A DNA stretch of 64,000 nt from Siphonodentalium dalli (GCA_032622095.1 CP136068.1:148131365-148195364), one strand, 5' to 3'; shown: positions 12,122-25,936, counted from the stretch's first letter. Made by a program: numbers and translations. Notes: generated from the sequence alone by a model not told the origin.

Positions 12122-12505
12122 AAAGTGATGTGAATGTCTCCGGTGGGATGATCAAATATAAAAGAAGCATAATCATGCTTAATGTAGTTATTTTTACAAA
12201 TATTATATTCAAATTGACAACACACACCGTCGTTTTCATATATCAATTAAATGCAGTGACTATCGATGGCGAAATAATTTTCGTTTGTTTGTCGCCGATA
12301 GTGGCGTCCAGAATCGAGAAGTAACTATATTAAATTACAATTGAACCTATTTCAGACGATATTTTCTATGGAGTGGTATGGTCGATTTGCTTCAGATTTT
12401 CGGAGATGTTAGTACACTTCCACATTCCGCCAGCTGGCACAGCGCCTACTAAGTACTAACATATCAGTTTCATGCACCCGAACAAGTCCATAATATGTCT
12501 TTGAA
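12122..12505 (-). repeat. Dispersed repeat R360, copy 1
   Basis: About 380 bp match the reverse complement of 44845-45205 and 45245-45612. Markers are AGACATATTATGGACTT, CAAATCGACC and the tail TTTGATCA. The family end carries TTAA or TTTAAAG. Function unknown. Confidence 0.7.
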
Positions 12506-12509
12506 CACC

Positions 12510-12612
12510 AATTGCACTTGCAACAGCAGCAGGTCTCCTGGTCTGCATACGACACGTCCAAATGTAGCATAAGGTAGAAAAGGAGAAACAAAGTGTACTT
12601 CTCCGCCAACAT
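12510..12612 (-). CDS. Candidate first exon of a secreted cysteine-rich protein
   Basis: An ATG at 12612 opens a frame whose first 23 residues form a convincing signal peptide (charged start, hydrophobic LFLLFYLML core, small residues SYA before the likely cleavage). A CCCCKC cluster follows. The frame then runs into repeat R360 at about 12505, so any real exon should end before that. No matching second exon was found. It could be a chance frame. Confidence 0.3.
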
Positions 12613-12650
12613 GGAAACAGAATTTTATATTTATTATAGGTTATCGCGTT

Positions 12651-12925
12651 CATATATTACAGATAAAACGGTTGTTTTCATATATTACAGATAAAACGGT
12701 TGTTTTCATATATTACAGATAAAACGGTTGTTTTCATATATTACAGATAAAACGGTTGTTTTCATATATTACAGATATAACGGTTGTTTTCATATATTAC
12801 AGATAAAACGGTTGTTTTCATATATTACAGATAAACGGTTGTTTTCATATATTACGGATAAAACGGTTGTTTCATATATTACAGATAAAACGTTTTTTTC
12901 ATATATTACAGATAAAACGGTTGTT
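12651..12925 (+). repeat. 28-bp minisatellite
   Basis: About ten copies of a 28-bp unit (CATATATTACAGATAAAACG + GTTGTTTT) with small indels. It creates a long open frame that is a repeat artefact. Confidence 0.9.
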
Positions 12926-15200
12926 CTTCGCGAACTTGTTCAGCAGAAACTATATATTTATTTTGCACACACATGGGGGTTCTCATTCTGTATGACTATT
13001 CGTATGTTTATCACAGATCAGATAATCTTTCAAAAGATGCAAAATCTGAGCTAACGGAATTAATTGTGTACGACGAGTGCTCATCTTCTGTGCGTTATTG
13101 GACACTAATCAATGAAAGCGGCGATGATGATTTAGAGTTTGGAAGAATTCACCGGTCTCTGTATTATCACGGCCGTCTTACGTATGGGATCCGCTTCGAC
13201 AACAATGGTATATATATTATATTAATGGAGGCACTGAGTATGAGTATCATTGCTTCAAATGTGCTTGCTTCAGTGAGAGTGAACAAATTCTCATTTCGTA
13301 TCGAAATGGCCATGAATTGATCGGAATAACACATTGATATGTCCCTCAACTCACATCTACCTTGCAAATCGGTCCCAATTTTCGCTCATGTCAGGGTGCG
13401 AACCCGCGCGAACTTCGTCTAGCCCAGACTGCGATGATGGTATGGGGGCATCTCGATCAGCCGACAGCTATCATTGTTTCCAGGGGTACTTGCACGATGT
13501 GTCATTAATCACTTAGTTCAATCGTTTGCCGCTTATGGTCTATTCCTCGTTTCTTTTTGGGGTTTTAATGATTTGTCAGATTTGGGAATTTGGATTTTGA
13601 AACCTTTGGCGCTGATTCAATTTTGATGTTCGGAAATAATCGGTGTCTAATTCATAATTGTTTTACTTTCAATTAATGATAAAATATATACAAGGAGACA
13701 ACAAACATCGACAAATATATGATACTATAGTTTAACATACGAATGTGCCAATCTCAATGGCGAACTATTTGAGCAAGTATTCCAAAATGCCAATCTGGTT
13801 ATCGCTGATATGAAATGAAATGAAATCAGGTTCTCATCTTGAAATGTCGATATTTTCTCATATGAGGTTGCACCCTGCCGCCGCCACTAATTTGCTGTAT
13901 GGTCAATGTTGTATATGCGTGTTCTTTCTTTATGTGGTGAATAATGTCGAATATGTTTGCATTTGCTCTATTATTTTATTAAGTTATTTATATAGGCTCA
14001 CTTCGATGATAGACAATTAAATTGCCGCAACTTGAGATCCAAGCGTATAGCAAAGCCTATGGTGAATAAAATGTATTACCATGCATGTATAGATTGTAGT
14101 TGGGTACATACAATATACGTATATACAAGAGACGTCCAACTATTTGCATGGATCCGAAGAATGCAAATGTTAATGGAACAACAGGACAGCCGAATCAGAA
14201 AGGTATTTTTACAACAGCAACATCTTAGCACCATTGACACTGAGTTGTTGATAATATTGTCGCAGAAACAAATGGACATCTTCAGAATGCAACGAGACCA
14301 GAAGTCTCAGCAGAAGAGGGTAGCCCCATTACAGGTACAGTTGACGAGAGTGTGTGTTGAGGCTGCATTCACGTGAAGAGGGAGAGTGGGTGTTCAGACA
14401 GCATTCTCGAAGCTGGTTTGTCGCATCGATTCCACACACGCAGTTTAGAGTAGACCACTCGTTGGGGAAATACGTCATTGTTTCGAGAAGCATTATGGTA
14501 AAAGATAAATACACACTAGATGTTGGTATCACATTTGTACCACAAACAAAACAAAGTGCCTGATATACGTGTACACGACGTTACAAACAACAGTTTAATC
14601 TTTCACTGAGTGAACATGAAAATTGCTCACCTGACGACTACACATTTGAAACGATTTCATGCTGCATGATGAAACAACATAGCTCGGAAGCAGTCATTTA
14701 ATTAATACAGACCATAGGCGCGACCCTCGCTCCTTTGCCGTTGATATTTCTGCAGGCTCGTCGGCAAAATGAGAACAAGAAAACCATAATCAGAAATGGT
14801 AACGCCCTCAAGATCATATTATTAGCCATAAATATAAATTATAATATAAAATATATTGGTTACATGAATGCACCGCCTCAGAATTCCGTTAAAACAACTA
14901 ATCCGTCAAATTATACAAAAAAACTACGGCTTATTACTGCAGGTTTCTCATTCACCACATCAGAAAGCTTCTAAATGCGGATCAAAAATCGGAGGCATTG
15001 TGTTCGCGCCAAGAGTGCATGGCCCAGCCATTGTTCATACCTAAACATCGAAAGCAATTAACGCGGTCATAATAGTTACATATTGCAACTATAAAACATC
15101 CAGCGAATACACACACCACGAAAACCCGAAATGTGTTGACATGCGAGATATCCCATCGATATAGCTCAATTTGACACGGCCAGATTAGCCTTCATATAAT
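12926..15200. other. Region without recognisable genes
   Basis: Open frames of 60-115 codons occur on both strands (e.g. 12973-13320 and 14032-14376, plus strand). They lack domains, signal peptides or splice-site support. I would not call them genes. Confidence 0.4.
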
Positions 15201-15204
15201 ATCC

Positions 15205-15765
15205 TAAAACAATAAAGCTTCTCAAATCGTCGGCATAGTCAACAGAACTTTCACGAACTTGGACATCGACACTTTCTAATCGCTCTACATAAGCATGGTC
15301 AGACCTATCATCGAATAATATAACTCTGCATGGAGCCCATATCACAAATATCAAAGCATTGTGTTAGAGAAATACAAAGAAAAGCAACGAGACTAGAAGT
15401 TCGTCAAATCAAAACTCTATGCTACCGAGACCGAATGATAAGACTCAATCTGATGTCTTTAAAATATGGAATATTTAGAGGAGATCTAATCGAGGTATAT
15501 AAACTGTTGAATGGTCATTACAATATCAATGCCTGTGACCTATTAGAAAGACATTCATAAGGAAGAACAAGATGACATAATAAAAGGCAACAGATGCTCA
15601 TTGTTAACAAGGTCATAGGAAAATATTTCTTCACGCAGAGGGTGGTAAATAGCTGGAACGCTCTGTCAGACTTCGCTGTTGAAGCTCCAACACTCGATCA
15701 ATTCAAAATATACATAGACTCATTCTTCTATTATATAAAATACGAGTTCGACGACAAGTAATATG
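15205..15765 (+). pseudogene. CR1-like LINE ORF2 C-terminal remnant
   Basis: Pieces of a reverse transcriptase thumb/C-terminal region are legible across two frames: NRTFTNLD, SMVRPIIE, NSAWSPY, IQRKATRL, RGDLIEVYKLLNGHYNI, FFTQRVVNSWNAL and QFKIYIDSFF. Several in-frame stops and at least two frameshifts interrupt it, so it is dead. Order and spacing match the last ~190 residues of CR1-type elements. Confidence 0.8.
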
Positions 15766-16283
15766 TTAAAGTGACTCACAAGTAAATATCGAATGACGAT
15801 ACATATATTTGTAAACAAGCATTGCAATAATGTTATTGGGACGAAAAGTCGAAAGACTTGTTCCGTATTATGATGATGATGATGATGATGACGATATGAT
15901 TGATAGATCAAACCACTATTATGATGATCGTGTCGTTATGTGTTTAAAATACGTATTAATTGACATATACGCACCCGTTCCCTCATTAAAATCAACATAT
16001 TTCGACCATTTTAGGGGACCTCAGCGAATTCGGGGATCTCCGCAAATATAGACCTCCGCAAATAGGGACCTACTGCGAATTGTCACAACCGGAAAAACCC
16101 ATTATCTATAAATAAAACTCCCAGCGAACCATAGCTATCTAGAATCTCTAGAACAGTATACACCCGAGGGCGATAATAAGCCGATGGTATCCACGACCTA
16201 TCCACATCATATGCACCAACATATTTTGTATCTCGCAGAATACTATTCATTGAGATAGACTCATCTTCTATTGTCGGGTTTAA

Positions 16284-16672
16284 CCCTTTAGCCAACAGAA
16301 GGGCCCTGTGCCAATGCATTCTCTTATATATGCGAGTCGACCATAGGTCGCCTCGCATATATAAGAGAATGCATTGGCTTAACACATTAAAAATTATAAA
16401 ATTGTTAAAGAATGTAAGAAAAAATTGTAAAAAGTGTTAAAAGTTTTTTTTTAGGCCAATGCATTCTCTTATATATGCGAGGCGACCTATGGTCGACTCG
16501 CATATATAAGAGAATGCATTGGCACAGGGTATAACTGTAACTATCACAATGTGGTCAAGGAGCCGGTTCCAATGATATCCATATTTGTATGGTTCTATTG
16601 AGACAGACCGAAGATAGTTTAGGCTGTTGAAGCTTTATTTGGCCGGTTTTGGCCGGTTTGTTGGGTAAAGGG
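16284..16672 (+). mobile_element. TTAA-type (piggyBac-like) MITE, copy 2
   Basis: The 389-bp element has the same inverted termini as 2549-2968 and an intact TTAA duplication on both sides (16280-16283 and 16673-16676). Internal hairpins lie at 16312-16378 and 16455-16523. It is the best-preserved copy in this orientation. Confidence 0.85.
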
Positions 16673-16676
16673 TTAA

Positions 16677-18090
16677 GTAATTTCATATTGATTATGTCAG
16701 ATGTGACTAGCAGGTGACAAACAGCAGCATTCAATGTATTAATATTATACTCTGGACTTTGTTTTAAACAATCCTGTTCATTTGCAAGTACCTCGCTCAA
16801 ATTGCCACAGATTTCAAGGAACACAGATTATTTGAGCACGAATGCTCATGAATGCAATATTCGTCAATCATGGGTTCCATTCAGGTAGCAATTTTAAATA
16901 TAATTAGTCATCATGTCACAGAATAGCATGGTAAAACGAATATAATATTACGTTGTGTTGCATTTATTAGACATTGGAGGGCGGCGATGATGGCGTTTTA
17001 GTGATGCATGCCATATTTCACCATTTCCACCCATACCTACCACAATATTGTAAGCCATTTTGGGGTTATTAAGCCATTTTGTAGTCCAAAACGGACCTGA
17101 AATTAGCGTACACACGTAATATCTCCACCACGCTACATTTTGTTCTGTTTGCCTTCCGATATGATGACAAAAATGGGCTTTAGATTATTATTGGAGAAAA
17201 ATACCTAAATTGGTTCCAAGAGGAGTAGTGCGTAATATTTTCGCTTTAATGTTCGAGTTTGGAGATCGGGATATATATCTTAAATCATAGTTTAGCAGTC
17301 TATCAACAGCTGTTTTGTTAGTTAAGCCATTTAAGCAAGTAATTGTGCATTGTTACATATTACACAATTTTCACCGATATATCGGCCACCATATTGGCAG
17401 CCATCTTAGAGTTAGTAATCCAAGACGAAATGAAATTGCCGTATACAACAATTACATCCACCCTTGCTACGTTCCTCTTAGTTTTGGGTGAGGGTTGGTT
17501 TTTCTGCATTCAAAGACAAAATAATGCAGTACTTTCAGCACCGATAAATGATATATTTAAATATAGCGAATTGGAAGTCGTTTCCAGTGCTATACAATAA
17601 TTTGTATATAACCGTCTTGATTTATGTTTCATAAGATACAATAGATAGCGTATTGCGTGAATCGTCATATTCTTCTCATCCTAAAAAATATATGACGTCA
17701 CAGTCATGACGTTCTGATTGTCATTCCGAGATTCGATGGTTACAATTATTACCTTAGTCTGGCCATCAGCGCATTCTAATGTATCAAAATTGGACGAATA
17801 TATCCTTTCAAAAGGTGTGAATATACGCTATGATTTATGTCGACTTTATTTTTAAAATGACTTATTTTTTCACCGGGTGCCTCAAGAAAATCCCGCGGTA
17901 AATAAAAAGTCCGCCTGCCTGACAAATCCAACATACGGATTCCGAAAGTTAAGTATTTACCCTAACCAAAAATGTAGGTCTCATAAATTCCCTCTCGAGG
18001 CGAAACCTATTCCATTTCTGCCTGGGCTATAATGACTGAGGAAAACTACACCGGTGCAAGCATTTAAGACGTAGCTCTTCAATCGTCTGG
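16677..18090. other. Spacer without recognisable genes
   Basis: AT-rich DNA. A plus-strand frame at 17343-17600 has no identifiable domain. Confidence 0.4.
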
Positions 18091-18091
18091 G

Positions 18092-18334
18092 TTACCCCTT
18101 CCATGACTGGAGCTTTCTGAATTTTGCGAAAACCCTGTGCCAATGCATTCTGATAAATATGCGAGTCTCCCATGCATATAAGATAATACTTTGGCGTAAC
18201 AATATTTACTTTGACCTTGTTAACCAGTGTATTCTCTTAAATGCGAGGCTCCCATGTGGGAGACGAGCATATCTAAGAGAATGTAATGCTGCACCAGCGC
18301 AGGTCCCGCCATACACCCTCGTATTTAGGGTTAA
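18092..18334 (+). mobile_element. TTAA MITE subfamily 2 (decayed copy 1)
   Basis: It carries the CCAATGCATTCT...TATGCGAG hairpin cassette of the piggyBac-like MITE but different ends (CCCTTCCATGACTGGAGC on one side; CATACACCCT...TAGGGTTAA on the other). Left TTAA is degraded to TTAC. Relatives are at 30918-31230 and 36067-36309. Confidence 0.55.
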
Positions 18335-18484
18335 TCAAAACAGACAATCAACCGTTTTTTTATATACACACTGCCAAAATGTTTTTCTTATTTTGAGAAA
18401 AATCAACATAAAATAAGTAAAATTATCTTGGTAGTATACTTAGAAGATTTTCTAGCATCTTATTTTCTTATAGTTAGTGTTACG

Positions 18485-18705
18485 CCGAGTTATGTAGTAA
18501 CTGACGAGTGTTGTGGTAGCTCACGAGTTATGTAGTAACAATCGACGAGTTTTGTGGTAGCTCACGAGTTTTGTAGTAAAATCGACGAGTTATGTAGTAA
18601 TTTCAGGTTACGAGTTTTGTAGTAACATATCGACGAGTTTTGTAGTAAAAAACAAGCTAACGAGTTTTGTAGTAATACTCGTCGAGTTTTGTAGCAACAA
18701 TATTT
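18485..18705 (+). repeat. FB1 left terminal 22-bp array
   Basis: Tandem variants of TCGACGAGTTTTGTAGTAA. Nearly the same unit order appears inverted at 29565-29785, showing that the two ends are recent copies of each other. Confidence 0.9.
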
Positions 18706-18785
18706 AGTCAGTTTCAAAGGCGGGTTTGGACTTAATAAAATCGTATATAGTAAATGCAATGTTTTTTGTGTAATTGTTTGTGTGG

Positions 18786-20345
18786 TGGACGTTAATGACA
18801 CTGTAGCTCAACTTGATGTTGATCCCTCGTCACTGCGGCGCCGTTTCTCGCAGATCTGAGCGAGCTAAACTTCGTACCTAGAAGTACTATGGCCATGCTA
18901 TTAACTTGAACCTGGCCCCCATTACGTCAAACGTCGCGTCATGACGTGACATTGTAGCTCAATCTGATGGTGGTCAATCGTCATTCATCCGCTGTTTATC
19001 GGCAGATCGGGACGAAACTTGATACATATACGTACCTGGTCCAGATTACCTCAGTCGCGTTCTGACGTTAATGACGTTGTAGCTCAACTTGATATTGGTC
19101 CCTCGTCACTGCTGTGCCGTTTTTCGGCAGATATGAGCGAAACTTCGTACCTAGAAGTACTATGGCCATGTTATTAACGTTAATGACGTTATAGCTCAAC
19201 TCGATGATGGTCCCTCGTCACTCCTCCGCAGTTTATCGGCAGATCAGTTGGAAAATTGGTACATGTTATTTATGTGGACCTGGTCCCAATTACCCCAGAC
19301 GTCGCGTTCTGACGTTAATGACGTTGTAGCTCAACTTGATATTGGTCCCTCGTCACTGTTGTACCGTTTTTCGGCAGATATGAACGTATTGTGGCCACGT
19401 TATTTATGTGGACCTGGTCCCCATTACGTCAAAACGGCAGATATGAGCAAAACTTCGTACCTAGAAGTACTATGGCCATGCTATTAACTTGAACCTGGCC
19501 CCCATTACGTTAGCCGTCGCGTCCTGACGTTAATGACATTGTAGCTCAATCTGATGGTGGTCCATCGTCATTCATCCGCTGTTTCTCGGCAGATAGAGGC
19601 GAAACTTGGTCCTTGTCCCCATTACACCAGACGTCGGGTTCTGACGTTAATGACGTTGTAGCTCAACTCGATGATGGTCCCTCGTCACTCCTCCGCAGTT
19701 TATAGGCAGATCAGTTCGAAACTTGGTAGTTGTAGCTCAATCTAATGTTGGTCCGTCGGCACTCATCCGTCGTCTCTCGACATATCGGGGCGAAACTTCG
19801 GACCTAGAGGAATTATGACTATGTTATTAACTTGGACCTGGTCGCGATTACCTCGGACGTCGCGTTCCGACGTTATTGACGTTGTAGCTCAACTCGATAT
19901 TGGTCCTTCGTCACTGCTGTGCCGTTTTTTGGCAGATATGAGCGAATCTTCGTACCTAGAAGTACTATGGCCATGTTATTAACTTTGACCTAGTCCCCAT
20001 TACGTCAGATGTCGCGTTCTGACGTTAATGACGTTGTAGCTCAACTCTATAATGGCCCCTCGTCACTCCTCCGCAGTTTATCGACAGATCAGTTCGAAAC
20101 TTGGTACATATACGTATTGTGGCTATGTTATTTATGTGGACATGGTCAAAAACGTCGCGTCCTGACGTTAATGGCGTTGTAGCTCAATCTAATGTTGGTC
20201 CGTCGGCACTCATCCGTCGTTTCTCGACATATCGGGGCGAAACTTCGGACCTAGAGGAATTATGACTATGTTATTAACTTGGACCTGGTCGCGATTACCT
20301 CGGACGTCGCGTTGTGAAGTAATGACGTTGTAACTCAACTTGACG
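18786..20345 (+). repeat. FB1 left-arm satellite
   Basis: About ten diverged copies of a ~110-215-bp unit containing GACGTTAATGACGTTG, TAGCTCAACT and CCCTCGTCACT. The reverse complement fills 27035-28985. Confidence 0.85.
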
Positions 20346-20805
20346 TTGACTTGACGAGTTTTGTGGTTAAATTGACGAGTTTTGTATTAAAAATCGACGA
20401 GTTTTGTAGTAACAATTGACGAGTTTTGTAGTAACATCGACGAGTTTTGTAGTAAAATCGACGAGATTTGTAGTAAAATTGACGAGTTTTGTGGTGACAA
20501 TTGACGAGTTTTGTAGTAAAATCGACGTGATTTGTTGTAAAATTGACGATTTTGTAGTAAAATCGACGAGTTTTGTAGTAACAATTGACGAGTTTTGTAG
20601 TAAAATCGACGAGATTTGTGGTGAAAATTGACGAGTTTTGTAGTAACAATTGACGAGTTTTCTGGAAAAATTGACAATTTTTGTAGTAACAATAGACGAG
20701 TTTTTTTAGTAACATCGACGAGTTTTGTAGTAAAATCGACGAGATTTGTGGTAAAATTGACGAGTTTTGTGGTGAAAATTGACGAGTTTTGTAATAAAAT
20801 TGTTA
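20346..20805 (+). repeat. FB1 inner 21-23-bp array (left only)
   Basis: About twenty copies of a (GACGAGTTTTGTAGTAAAAT)-type unit, related to the terminal array but placed at the inner edge of the left arm and absent from the right arm. Long open frames in both strands here are repeat artefacts. Confidence 0.9.
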
Positions 20806-22060
20806 TGCGCGATCGCCATGGCGTATTAATTTTTTTGACCAAGTTGGTTACCCCTTCTAATAATCTGAAATATCCACTTTTGTAAGAAAAACCATAAGCT
20901 CCCACTTTTCAAAACAAAATTCGCCCACATTTGAAAGAACTGGCTTTTTATTACAAAAGTTGTGAGCTAGTAATGAAGTGTTTGCGAAAGTGTTAAGAAC
21001 CCACTTGTAAAGAAACAAGTTTCTCCTTCTACATAAACCCCTCGTGTGGATTTCTTACGTAGATGTTGTATTCACTGTTAAGGCACTGGACACATCAAAC
21101 ACAACTTTCGTATGCGAATGGGCGATTTCCTTTGTGAATAGCTATGCTTCGAGATATGACCGAAATAAAGGAATATGTTCATGTTTAATTCCCACTTGTA
21201 TGGGCGCTTTCTTGATGCGAATGGGTACATTTCTCTATCTTGACATATTATATACTAAATAAATGAACATTTATCACATCGAATGTGAATCATACGTTAA
21301 TAACAACCGACACCTACAGACACCATTCATGTACAATATGGATTTCAATATTTGTTATCACCGTTAAGGGCACAGTTTATTAAAGTATATGTCACGCGCG
21401 AATGGGCGATATTCTTAGTAGTCAGCTAAGTGGCTTTTTTATATTATCTCAATGAAGGAATATTGGGCATATAACTCACAATCGTATGGGCGGGTCGAAA
21501 ATATTTTTCTTCATGTGAGGTCTTAGAGGCACTCGGTATATTAAATCACGTCAAACATACCATCGCGCCGCGAATGGGCGATGGAATGTTCTAATAGCTA
21601 TATGTGACTTATTGTGCAGAAATAAGATCCCAAATCAAGCCGAAACAAAGTGACAATATATATATACAAATCCCATGGGTGCGGATGCCTCATGTGGATT
21701 TAGTTATTACCTGTTATCGTGTTACGTGTTACGAGCACATGGCATTTTAAACCGCGGTAAAAATATATCGCAAGCGGATGAGCGATATCGTTTATTATTA
21801 ACGAATTTGTAGTAGACTGAGTAGTTCGAGCACGAAACGCTCGGGGTGGTCCAAAGCGTCGGGAGATCATCTCCTCCACCCATTAACGATTATGATCCGA
21901 ACCATAATCATGTATTAGTAGCGAATATGACAGGAATCCAAAAACAAAATTCATTATGTATGGATGTCTCACGTGGACTGTTGTAGTACCCGTTAAGTGC
22001 GCATGGTCTTAAATCGCGGTAGAATATGCCTACATACATGGGCCCAACAACTGAATAATT
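20806..22060 (+). repeat. FB1 core, diverged irregular repeats
   Basis: Motif GCGAATGGGCGAT recurs at 21114, 21398, 21569 and (changed) 21774, together with 'CGTTAAGGGCAC' and 'TCACGTGGA' blocks, at spacings of 170-290 bp. No coding recognised. Confidence 0.55.
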
Positions 22061-22739
22061 TCGTATGTAACCTTAACTTGTCTGGACGCTTTGCGTTTAC
22101 ATAAATATTTGGCCACGTATGACAAATCGACAGTCGCGTCAAGAATGCATTTATACCACACATTAATGGCCGGGGTTTGAATATTTACATGCGTTGAAAA
22201 TAGTACAACTAATGTGGCATTGTCCACTCGTCGACAATTTAAAGGCAATTTGCGTTGCCATAAATGGATTCATCGGGCTGACAATTATTGTTGTGATATT
22301 TCCCTCTGCAGATGTTAGCCCGGGTTTCCTCCGGCTGGCAGGAACTCGGGCTACGCCGATATTAACGTGCACAAGATAAGCTGGTTAGGCCCGTTCCAAA
22401 CGACCGATTTTTGTCGACTCGAATCTAATTGTATTAAATCCGTCAGTGACGCGACTGCGGTCAATTTTGTTTCAGACGAACGCATTTTCGTCGCGTCGAA
22501 TCTAATACATCGGTAAATTTATTTAAAGGTGCAGCCCGGTTACCGTCACAAAATGGTGACGCGTAAATATAAAGGCCCATATAACCGGTATATTATACAT
22601 ATATACAGTACAACTTATGTATATGTATGTGCGTGATTGCAGTGCGACTATATTTGTACATGTATATGAGGATGTATATAGTATATATAGGTATATAATA
22701 TACAATAATAGGCGCTACAAATAAATGTTATATGTGCAA
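22061..22739. other. FB1 core, unassigned segment
   Basis: It holds a good splice-acceptor-like sequence (TTTCCCTCTGCAG, ending near 22310). The frame after it reads VSPGFLRLAGTRAT, reminiscent of the heparanase (GH79) LSPxYLRxGGT motif. About 17 residues are too few for an assignment. Confidence 0.25.
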
Positions 22740-23345
22740 CCAATTGTCATGTATGTGTATACCATGCATGTAAATACCGGTATACATGCATTATTATAAA
22801 TCAGAGACTACCACCCCTACCCCTTATAATAAGGAATGCAGGTATATATGAATTACTATAAATCAGAGGCAATACCAACCCTACCACTTATCATAAGTAA
22901 TGCATATATGAATTATTAAAAATCAGTGGTAGCACCCCAACCCCTTATATAGTACTTACTATAAACCAGAGACTATCACCCCCTAGCTATCCATTACAAA
23001 AAGAATTATCGTTTTATATGAATTATTATAAATCAGAGACTACCGCCCCTACCACTAAAAATAAGGAATACCGTTATATAAGAATTACTATAAATCTACA
23101 AGCACAGGCTACAACCATCTATCCCTTATAATAAGGAATACTGGTATATATGAATTACTATAAATCAGTGGTAGCACCCCTACCCCTTCTAATACGTAAT
23201 GGCCGGTATACTTGAATTACTATAAATCAGAGACTAACATACCTAACTATTCCTTAAAATAAGAAATACCGGTTTATATGATTTATTATAAATCAGTTGC
23301 TACCACCCCTATCCCTTATACCGGTATATATGAATTACTAGCAGG
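22740..23345 (+). repeat. ~62-bp satellite in FB1 core
   Basis: About nine copies of ATATATGAATTACTATAAAT + CAGAGACTACCACCCCTACC + CCTTATAATAAGGAAT, with indels. Confidence 0.85.
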
Positions 23346-25831
23346 GTTACCCGGCGTTGCCCAGGTTAAAGTGATGTGAAACCCTCTGTGGATATTTGGT
23401 GGGAATAGAGAATACTCGTGCTCTCAAAGTGTTACACGTATTCTCATAAATTGTATATCAAAATGGCATCACAAAACATGATTCTTACACTTGGAATATA
23501 AATAGGGCCCACCTTGTCAGGTCGGAGCGATTATAATTTTGTTTATCGCGTTTATTCACTCCCACAATATAGAAGTATTTATTTATTTACAACTGCGTAT
23601 AATTCAGACGTTATAGCATGAAACATGAACACCATAAACACATTAGTTCGAAACAATAAAAGACGACAATTGTGTTTTACATAGAGATGTATCAATCAAT
23701 CAATCAATCTAGTTTATCACATCTTCGTGAAGATACAGATGTCTTAAAGATATGTCCAGGTGCTCCTCTGTTCTGGTGCTATATATATACTGGCTAATCA
23801 TTTTCAGTTTAAAAGAAATGATGTTATGCATTTATATAGCAGCTACATGTGTCCGACACAGCGAGATTTTGAATTGTTTATGTTAGGCGATGCGTCTGTT
23901 CTAAAATATGAAAGAAATCCTCTGTATCGGGCAGATATACACTTGTCAGAGGATCCTGAAAAGTCATGTGCTACGGACTGCGTTTTCCTTTATCTCAGAA
24001 GTAACCATATTTGACTGCACGCTGCGACCACTATTTTTGAACAGGCCTGCACTACATTTCCATAGCTCTTGTCAATTGTAACTGTTTTTGTGGAAACTAT
24101 ATTGAATGAGACAGACTCAATCGTGTTATAATATATACATGAGCCATTCTAATATGCGATCCTCTGACGATTCAAGGTCCCTCAGTTTGAATGAATATAT
24201 GTAGCTCTTAAATAGATTGATATAAAATACTTTTAATGCTTTCTGCTATGTATCTGTGTTGATTGATAGATCATTATAGGAATGCCCTGATTTCCATCCC
24301 CATATAAATATGACAGTTGAGAAGATATAATTGTTCAAGTGACTTAATTCGGTCACAATGTCGAGATTGTGAAAATGTGATATAATTAATCATGTCATTA
24401 GAGACGAACGTGCATGGATTTGGTGGAATCAGTGCTATTAATATATTTGTATAGACTTTGTCGCAACTCCCCTCATTCATGACTTGAATCGCACCACTTG
24501 TGCCATATATAAACCACGTCTATTAGACTCATGCATGCATTGTATAATGGAGATGATTATATATAAGTTTGGTGGTATTCGGCAACTGACCAAATTATTA
24601 TCATATGTATTACCCCCCCCCCATCTCTCACACAAACGGCACGAATTTCGCGTCTTTAAATCACACGTTTATATTCCTCGTATCAATAACGTCACTTTAG
24701 AAAAGATTAACCCTGTCACATTAGAAAAGATTAACCTTGTCACATTAGAAAAGATTAACCCTGTCACATTAGAAAAGATTAACCCTGACCATTATCTTAC
24801 TCGTTAAAAGTTACCACTGTCAGACCGCCTTTGAATGACACCAAGATCGCTTCTTTAACAATTTTTCTGGGTCAACCCCATTTTTGCGTACAACGACCAT
24901 ACTATATTGGTAAGAAAAATTGTATATTGTCCGACAAAAATATATCTTCAATTTACAGAAGAGACAAAAAACCTCCTAAGTTCGAATCAGCTGGATGTTA
25001 CTGTAGCACTCCCGGCGTTTTAAAATATTAATGGTGTAACCCGAATAACCTCGGTTCTCGTATTGGAGAAAACAGCGGGCGTTCATAACATTTCACACTA
25101 ACCTATTGGCATGCATCGACCAAGACCCTACTTGCACATACGATGAATGGGTTCGATTTTATCTTGTGCAAGGGAAATGACAACATGGGGTACATTTAGT
25201 ATGTTCGACGCCTACAGCGCTATGCCCTTCAATAAAACACACTCAAATAATTGAGATTGTGAAATTAGAAGGCCGTGTTTTGTTATGGTTTTTTTTTTGG
25301 TGACCACTGCTGGTCGGTGGTCCTCGTGGCGTCACATCTGAGACACGCCATCGTCCTCGAACATTTCCGCCAAGCCACCCATTTCACCCAGCCATCTCTT
25401 TTAAATTTTGGTAAACAATTTGAAGTAAAATGAAATTCAGCGAATCCATCATTGAATCATGTAGTACTAGTACTATTTGCATGTATTGTACAATTATATA
25501 ACTTTCAACACACATCTCAAAGTGATATAAAAACCTTGAAATAGATGGTTAGTAGTACTTATACTTGAAAAAAACTTTAATTTAAGACAGACAATATTCA
25601 AAAGCAGCCGTAGTCACTACTAATAGAAAAGCAAAGGTCATCACCGATTCGCCTTGGTGCGCTGTTAGCGACGAACTCCTTATTGGCATTACCGATTACG
25701 GTTACTTTTGCTAGACAAACATTGCTAGCCAAGCCAAATAACGAAATTTTATCTGGTCACATATGTCAACATCCGTTATAGGACGATTAAGCTGGATGTC
25801 GTCTGACCATCACCACGGGTGCATACTATAA
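23346..25831. other. FB1 core, unique DNA
   Basis: GTTACCCGGCGTTGCCCAGG at 23346 resembles the end motif of dispersed retroposons. No supported gene follows. An open frame at 23760-24014 has no ATG start and no domain. Confidence 0.35.
24691..24789 (+). repeat. 24-bp tandem repeat
   Basis: Four copies of GTCACATTAGAAAAGATTAA + CCCT. Confidence 0.9.
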
Positions 25832-25936
25832 GTTACAGGGCGTTTGGTTGGCGGATACGGTGTCATGTGAATCGAAGTGAAAACAATATTGGGTGAGGCC
25901 GCAGGACAACGTATCCGCCAACTAAACGCCATATAA
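25832..25936. repeat. Palindromic MITE P (copy 1)
   Basis: Imperfect hairpin: GTTGGCGGATACG... pairs with ...CGTATCCGCCAAC. It is entered by ATAAGTTACAGGGCG, also the entry of the longer copy at 50685-50824. Confidence 0.7.

Noticed and set aside
12728-13054. 108-codon plus-strand frame
   Set aside because: Most of it is the 28-bp minisatellite.
20387-20905. 172-codon minus-strand open frame
   Set aside because: It is produced by translating a 21-23-bp tandem repeat without stops; no domain, and the opposite strand is equally open.
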